Source: Acidimicrobiaceae bacterium
Lineage (GTDB): Bacteria; Actinomycetota; Acidimicrobiia; Acidimicrobiales; RAAP-2
Direction: 5' to 3'
Assembly (NCBI GenBank): GCA_003164275.1
Contig: PLSY01000065.1
Span: 1-7,675 of the forward strand
Length of the DNA stretch: 7,675 nt
Shown: positions 4,717-7,675 of the stretch, one piece after another
Layout of the letters: every line of letters begins with the position of its first letter
How positions within the stretch are numbered: the stretch's first letter is position 1
Position numbers and translations under genes: made by a program
Notes under the pieces: generated by a model
Told to the model about the DNA's origin: nothing
The model's input: the letters and a program-made list of their open reading frames with translations, nothing else
Databases searched by the model: none

Positions 4717-5253
4717 TCAGACTCCTCGGTCAGATTTGATCCAGTATCGCCGCAGAGATCCGTGCTCGATCTGATGCACGTTCTCCAGGACGCCCCCGCA
4801 ACGCTCGATCGTTCTCGCAGAAGCGATGTTCTCGGCAGCGCAGACGACCGATACCCGTTCCAGTTCCAGGGTTCTCGCTTCGACGAGCATCTGTCCGAGG
4901 GCCCAGGTCGCTAGTCCACGGCGTCGGGCCGATGGTCGGACGCCGTACCCAACGTGGCCACCCTCTGCCAGCAGGTGATCGTTCAGTTCATGGCGCAGAG
5001 CGATGGCGCCAAGGACCCGACCTTCCTCCGTGATCCATCGATATGTGCAGTGGACCCTGCCGTCGCTGAGTCGCGTTGCCGGAATCGATTCCTGGCTCAA
5101 CCGACTCAGCCATGCAGAGAACCCGGCTGAGGAGCTGAGTTCATCCTGGGGCCGCAGCCCGAAGCCATCCTCATGGGTCCCCGGTCCCCACTCCTCGTGG
5201 GCATTTCGCCAGGCGGAATGCAGGCGCAGGCTTGGCGCCACCAGCTCAGGCAT
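4717..5253 (-). CDS. GNAT family N-acetyltransferase
   Basis: Predicted 178-residue cytoplasmic acetyltransferase using acetyl-CoA; the acceptor amine is unknown. The N-terminus, MPELVAPSLRLHSAWRNAHE followed by EWGPGTHEDGFGL, is typical of a common actinobacterial GNAT subgroup and supports the ATG at 5253. The core strand is VLGAIALRHEL (80-90). Motif A follows, VGYGVRPSARRRGLATWALG (101-120), with the R-R-x-G-x-A-type loop that holds the acetyl-CoA pyrophosphate. VVCAAENIASARTIERCGGV (136-155) carries the Asn and Ser/Ala of motif B. All key elements are present and the length is normal, so it should be active. It lies 43 bases after the VOC gene and 39 before the lipoprotein gene, all on the minus strand. 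A short AGTCT-CTTC-AGACT hairpin covers its stop. It belongs to a different subgroup from the GNAT tails at 233-414 and 2025-2195. Confidence 0.9.
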   Translation of the reverse strand: MPELVAPSLRLHSAWRNAHEEWGPGTHEDGFGLRPQDELSSSAGFSAWLSRLSQESIPATRLSDGRVHCTYRWITEEGRVLGAIALRHELNDHLLAEGGHVGYGVRPSARRRGLATWALGQMLVEARTLELERVSVVCAAENIASARTIERCGGVLENVHQIEHGSLRRYWIKSDRGV

Positions 5254-5296
5254 CCATCGATCTTATGACCATCACCCGGCGTTTGGAGGCACCTAC

Positions 5297-5725
5297 CTAC
5301 GGTGCGATCGTCTTTCCACCCCATTCCTCGGGAGCCGTATCTGTCAATGTCTCAGAGAAGGTCCAGTGGTGGCCTTCGAGGTCCTCGACGGTGTACTGGC
5401 GCTCACCGAAAGGCATATCAGTTGGCTCTGTAAGAACCCGCGCCCCGACTGATCGAGCACGTTCACAGTGGGCGCGGCAATCCTCCACCCTCACGAGGAC
5501 AGAGTGTGTGACCCCATCAGATCGCGGTGGCCTGCGGTCCCCATGCGTGTCTCCGACAATGAGTGCGCCATCTCCGAACTGAAGCTGCGAACGGTGGTCC
5601 TCGCCGATCTGTACTCGTTCGGCAAATCCGAATGCATCAGCCAGCCACCGCACTGCCTCCCGAACGTCTGAGTACGTCAACACTGGAATCACAGTTGCGT
5701 TAGGCACAGAGCGGTTCGTCTTCAA
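5297..5725 (-). CDS. VOC family protein (glyoxalase/bleomycin-resistance-like)
   Basis: Predicted 142-residue cytoplasmic protein of the vicinal oxygen chelate fold, built from two beta-alpha-beta-beta-beta units. The first covers VIPVLTYSDVREAVRWLADA (12-31), FGFAERVQ and QLQFGDGALIVGD (47-59). The second covers THSVLVRVEDCRAHCERARS (73-92), GARVLTEPTDMPFGERQYTV and EDLEGHHWTF (114-123). The ending APEEWGG is characteristic of a widespread subgroup near PhnB and glyoxalase. Metal ligands cannot be assigned with certainty, though Glu and His residues stand at the usual edges; roles range from dioxygenase or isomerase to drug sequestration. The start is TTG at 5725, chosen because GGAGGA precedes it by five bases and no ATG or GTG fits better. 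It is the first gene of a possible minus-strand operon with the GNAT and lipoprotein genes. Confidence 0.87.
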   Translation of the reverse strand: MKTNRSVPNATVIPVLTYSDVREAVRWLADAFGFAERVQIGEDHRSQLQFGDGALIVGDTHGDRRPPRSDGVTHSVLVRVEDCRAHCERARSVGARVLTEPTDMPFGERQYTVEDLEGHHWTFSETLTDTAPEEWGGKTIAP

Positions 5726-5730
5726 GCGAG

Positions 5731-5736
5731 TCCTCC
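5731..5736 (-). promoter_or_regulatory. ribosome-binding site that fixes the TTG start of the VOC gene
   Basis: On the minus strand GGAGGA stands five bases before TTG 5725-5723. It is the best Shine-Dalgarno match among the minus-strand genes and is the reason for choosing the rare start codon. Confidence 0.7.
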
Positions 5737-5905
5737 GTGTTTAGGTAACCAAGGTACCGCCCCGATGTCCCAAGAGTCCGTTCCCGGTCGGCTTGCTGAC
5801 GGAAGGCAGACAGCCCCGGTCCCGGGGTTACAGGACCACCGTCAGACCCCGCTGGCCCGAAACTCCGACACCCCCGGCGAGGTCGACCAATCTCGCCGAA
5901 GACGG

Positions 5906-5934
5906 TTGTCACATCTGGCAATTCGTGATTGCAT
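5906..5934 (+). promoter_or_regulatory. candidate promoter of the beta-helix gene with an overlapping palindrome
   Basis: TTGTCA (5906-5911), one mismatch from the -35 consensus, is followed after 17 bases by TTGCAT (5929-5934), a weak -10 preceded by TG at 5926-5927 as in extended -10 promoters. The palindrome GCAATTCGTGATTGC (5918-5932, arms GCAAT/ATTGC) lies between and over these elements, where a repressor would block RNA polymerase. The predicted leader is about 45 bases and includes the GGAGGG site at 5971. The rest of the divergent region (5737-5905) shows no gene. Confidence 0.42.
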
Positions 5935-5970
5935 GTCACCAGGCAGGTGAGTGATCGGCACCCGGTGAGC

Positions 5971-5976
5971 GGAGGG
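5971..5976 (+). promoter_or_regulatory. ribosome-binding site of the beta-helix gene
   Basis: GGAGGG ends nine bases before ATG 5986. It selects this start over the in-frame ATG at 5929, which would place 19 polar residues before the signal peptide. Confidence 0.65.
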
Positions 5977-5985
5977 CGGGAATTG

Positions 5986-7128
5986 ATGAGTGTTCGTCGT
6001 GGAAGCAGTCTGCGGGCCGTCTTGGCTGGCTCACTCGTGTTCGGAACCGTGGTGGTCGGCTCGGTGGTCGGCGGTGCGGTGCCCGCCTCGGCCACGACAC
6101 CAACGACCGTGAACTGCAATGCGGGTGGCAACTTGTCGACAGCCATCGCTGCCGCTGCGCCAGGGTCGACGCTTGCCGTGAGCGGAACCTGCACGGGGAA
6201 CTTCTACATCGACAAGAGCCTGACGTTGGCCGGCCCCGCGATTCTCGATGGCGGTGGCGTCCCGACGACTTACGGAGCGACCCTCAACGTCGCGGCTGGG
6301 ACTGTGTTCCTGAACAATCTGGTCATACAGAACGGCGTTGGTATCGACGGCCTTGGAGGTGGTGTCTGGAACGGCGGTCAGTTGACCCTGAACGGCACGA
6401 CCGTGACGAACAACACCGCCTCCAGCCTGGGAGGCGGCGTGTTCAACTTCGGTCAGTTGACCCTGAACGGTTCGACCGTGTCTCACAACACCGCCGGAAG
6501 CGGCGACGGCGGCGGCATCTTCAATTGTGGCGCCAGTTTCCATGGCTACGGCCTCTGTACGGGCGCTCCCGGCAACCTGATCCTCAACAATTCCAACGTG
6601 TCGCACAACACCGCCACGAGCGGCGACGGCGGCGGTATCGCGAACAGCGGCGGTGCGACGCTCAACAGTTCGATCGTGTCGGGCAACTCGTCGGGCCACC
6701 TCGGCGGTGGCATCGAGAACAACGGCACGGCGACGCTGAACAGGTCCGTCGTCTCGAACAACTCCTCAACCGGAGGGTCGGCAACCTGGAGCGGCGGTGG
6801 GGGGCTGTCCAACACGGGCCCGACGACGATCAACAGTTCCATCATGCTGGACAACAGTGCGGCATGGCTCGGCGGTGGCGTCTTCGCCGAGGGTCCGATG
6901 ACCATCGACAAGACCATCGTGACGGGCAATTCTGCAGGTCCCGAGGGTGGCGGACTTGTCGCGTGGGACGGGCCCACGACAGTCGCGAACAGTTTGTTCT
7001 GGAACAACTCCGACCACGGCGTCCTCGTCCCGGACAATCCAGCTGGTGTCTGGGTCGCTCCAGCCAACTTTGGCGGCTTCTTCACCAACAACCCGATCTT
7101 CACAACTACGCACTCCTGGTATCGCTAG
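5986..7128 (+). CDS. secreted right-handed beta-helix repeat protein
   Basis: Predicted 380-residue secreted protein. A Sec signal peptide spans residues 1-36: basic MSVRRGSSLR, a hydrophobic core LAGSLVFGTVVVGSVVGG and the cleavage-type end AVPASA. The mature start, VNCNAGGNLSTAIAAAAPGS, is the cap found before many pectate-lyase-like helices; Cys44 and Cys69 may pair. Residues 76-345 are repeated coils of about 20-30 residues, each with a strand such as LTLNGTTV, an Asn-rich turn (NNTA, HNTA, GNSS) and a GGG(V/I)-x-N turn. This resembles bacterial beta-helix and PMP-like repeat proteins. No lyase catalytic set, sortase signal, cell-wall-binding repeat or C-terminal helix is seen, so the protein is probably released or loosely bound. 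Roles in polysaccharide binding or adhesion are guesses. The gene diverges from the VOC gene. Confidence 0.85.
   Translation: MSVRRGSSLRAVLAGSLVFGTVVVGSVVGGAVPASATTPTTVNCNAGGNLSTAIAAAAPGSTLAVSGTCTGNFYIDKSLTLAGPAILDGGGVPTTYGATLNVAAGTVFLNNLVIQNGVGIDGLGGGVWNGGQLTLNGTTVTNNTASSLGGGVFNFGQLTLNGSTVSHNTAGSGDGGGIFNCGASFHGYGLCTGAPGNLILNNSNVSHNTATSGDGGGIANSGGATLNSSIVSGNSSGHLGGGIENNGTATLNRSVVSNNSSTGGSATWSGGGGLSNTGPTTINSSIMLDNSAAWLGGGVFAEGPMTIDKTIVTGNSAGPEGGGLVAWDGPTTVANSLFWNNSDHGVLVPDNPAGVWVAPANFGGFFTNNPIFTTTHSWYR
6376..6640 (+). repeat. near-identical DNA repeats coding for beta-helix coils
   Basis: Bases 6376-6420 and 6451-6495 match at 40 of 45 positions by hand count, including an unbroken run of 20, with a 75-base (25-codon) period. 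A third related unit begins at 6571. It shares with the second the segment coding HNTA.SGDGGGI (about 6484-6522 and 6604-6640). The DNA-level identity implies recent duplication or gene conversion between coils. Such repeats favour length change by recombination. Confidence 0.75.
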
Positions 7129-7461
7129 GAGGCCAAGAGGGCGAACTTCGCAGGGTGGTGGGAGAGGGGTGCATGCCGTCCCTCACCTCGTTCTTCGGCT
7201 GCCCGTAGGGCGCTGCACGAGCCCGCACATCTTTGGCGTCCGCCCTCTATCGTGGCTAACGATCGGGCGACCACCTAGCCGCGCGCAGTCGTCGTCCGGG
7301 GCTGATCGAGGCGCCTCGGAACGCGCGTGAGGTTCCGCGCCGGGGGCCCCACTCGTGCCGCGGCGTGGCCGTTCACGGGTGACAAGCATCCGTCACCGGA
7401 TCACACGCACCAACCCACTGCAGGGGACACGGCTTGGAACTCAGCTCCATCCACCGTGCGG
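7129..7461. other. gene-free stretch with several hairpins
   Basis: No credible gene was found. Three inverted repeats stand out: an imperfect nine-pair arm set at 7157-7165 and 7179-7187, the first after the beta-helix gene and so the best terminator candidate; CGGAAC/GTTCCG at 7317-7337; and GGTGAC/GTCACC at 7378-7397. Sequence between them is very GC-rich and has no tRNA-like arms. The last two hairpins could also act in the leader of the gene that follows. Confidence 0.35.
7157..7187 (+). terminator. candidate terminator of the beta-helix gene
   Basis: About 28 bases after the stop, GGTGGGAGA pairs with TCCCTCACC, with one G-T pair and one mismatch, around a thirteen-base loop. TCGTTCTTC follows, a modest run of T residues. 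The place and fold suit a terminator, but the stem is imperfect. Confidence 0.32.
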
Positions 7462-7675
7462 GTGCACAATGGGTGGATACGACGCATCGGGCGATGGGTT
7501 GTCGTGATCGGGACTGCATTGGTCAGTGGCGTGATCACTTTGGCCCTGTCAACCTGGGGTGACCTGTTCGTCGTCCCGAGTGCGGTGCAGTCGAGTTGCA
7601 GCACCGTCATCGGCTCATCACGGACTCGGGGTCTGCACCACCCTGAGTCCTGGCGCTGGCTGCTGCTTGCCATCG
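7462..7675 (+). CDS. possible membrane protein, N-terminal part (runs off right edge)
   Basis: From GTG 7462 the frame stays open to the window end (71 codons). It begins VHNGWIRRIGRW, where basic residues precede a hydrophobic helix VVVIGTALVSGVITLALSTW (13-32). A polar loop with two histidines follows, and the start of a second hydrophobic stretch WRWLLLAI lies at the edge. This follows the positive-inside pattern of a cytoplasmic N-terminus. The start is uncertain: GTG 7456 is also in frame, neither has a Shine-Dalgarno site, and the frame is open further upstream. No family is recognised. The opposite strand is also open here (7673-7401), but its product has no hydrophobic or domain character, so the plus strand is preferred. 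Confidence 0.4.
   Translation, partial: MHNGWIRRIGRWVVVIGTALVSGVITLALSTWGDLFVVPSAVQSSCSTVIGSSRTRGLHHPESWRWLLLAI

Noticed and set aside
5698..5704. GTTAGGC, matching the core of integron attC sites, in a region of small unrelated genes
   Set aside because: It lies inside the VOC coding region, has no partner inverse core or long imperfect palindrome around it, and no integrase is present; gene orientations are mixed.
6031..7208. Several long frames on both strands overlapping the beta-helix gene
   Set aside because: They result from repetitive GC-rich codons; only the frame starting at 5986 has a signal peptide, ribosome site and coherent repeat structure.
7401..7673. Minus-strand 90-codon frame at the right edge
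   Set aside because: No domain, signal or ribosome site; the opposite strand encodes a patterned membrane segment.
1..7675. tRNA, rRNA, CRISPR array or riboswitch
   Set aside because: No cloverleaf arms, ribosomal RNA signatures, regularly spaced repeats or recognisable aptamer cores were found in the gene-free stretches.

Overview
The window looks like an accessory, gene-sparse stretch of a high-GC Gram-positive (actinobacterial) chromosome. The signs are GC-rich third codon positions, GTG and TTG starts, strong GGAGG-type ribosome sites on some genes and none on others, Sec and lipoprotein signals of Gram-positive type, and small enzymes of families common in Actinomycetota (GNAT, VOC, DUF1801, AhpD-like). 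No rRNA, tRNA, CRISPR array, intact transposase or phage gene was seen. The species cannot be named from sequence alone.

Layout. Bases 1-87 hold the first 29 codons of a minus-strand GNAT-like gene that runs off the left edge. Bases 233-414 hold a frameshifted 3' remnant of a different GNAT gene. A tight two-gene unit follows on the plus strand: a class I SAM-dependent methyltransferase (528-1328) and an AhpD/carboxymuconolactone-decarboxylase-like protein (1325-1915) overlapping by four bases. A second, diverged copy of the same GNAT 3' end lies just behind it (2025-2195), so the unit is bracketed by two paralogous GNAT tails in the same orientation. A decayed VapC-type PIN domain follows (2339-2559), then a small lipoprotein (2646-3053), a remnant-like stretch (3054-3399), a DUF1801 protein (3400-3762) and a small two-helix membrane protein (3831-4217).

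Three minus-strand genes then read leftwards with short gaps and may be co-transcribed: a VOC/glyoxalase-like protein (5725-5297, TTG start), a complete GNAT acetyltransferase (5253-4717) and a small lipoprotein (4677-4315). They converge on the membrane-protein gene across a GC-rich palindrome. A 260-bp divergent control region separates the VOC gene from a secreted right-handed beta-helix protein (5986-7128) and holds a candidate promoter with a palindrome lying over it. A non-coding stretch with several hairpins follows, and the 5' part of a possible membrane protein runs off the right edge.

Functionally this is a mosaic of single genes and 5'-truncated gene tails, not one pathway. The most coherent unit is the methyltransferase/AhpD-like pair. 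Its AhpD-like partner has lost the CxxC-His chemistry of true AhpD, its first gene may be read from a leaderless transcript, and it sits between two copies of a GNAT tail. Whether that bracket marks a mobile cassette or old tandem duplication cannot be settled from the window.
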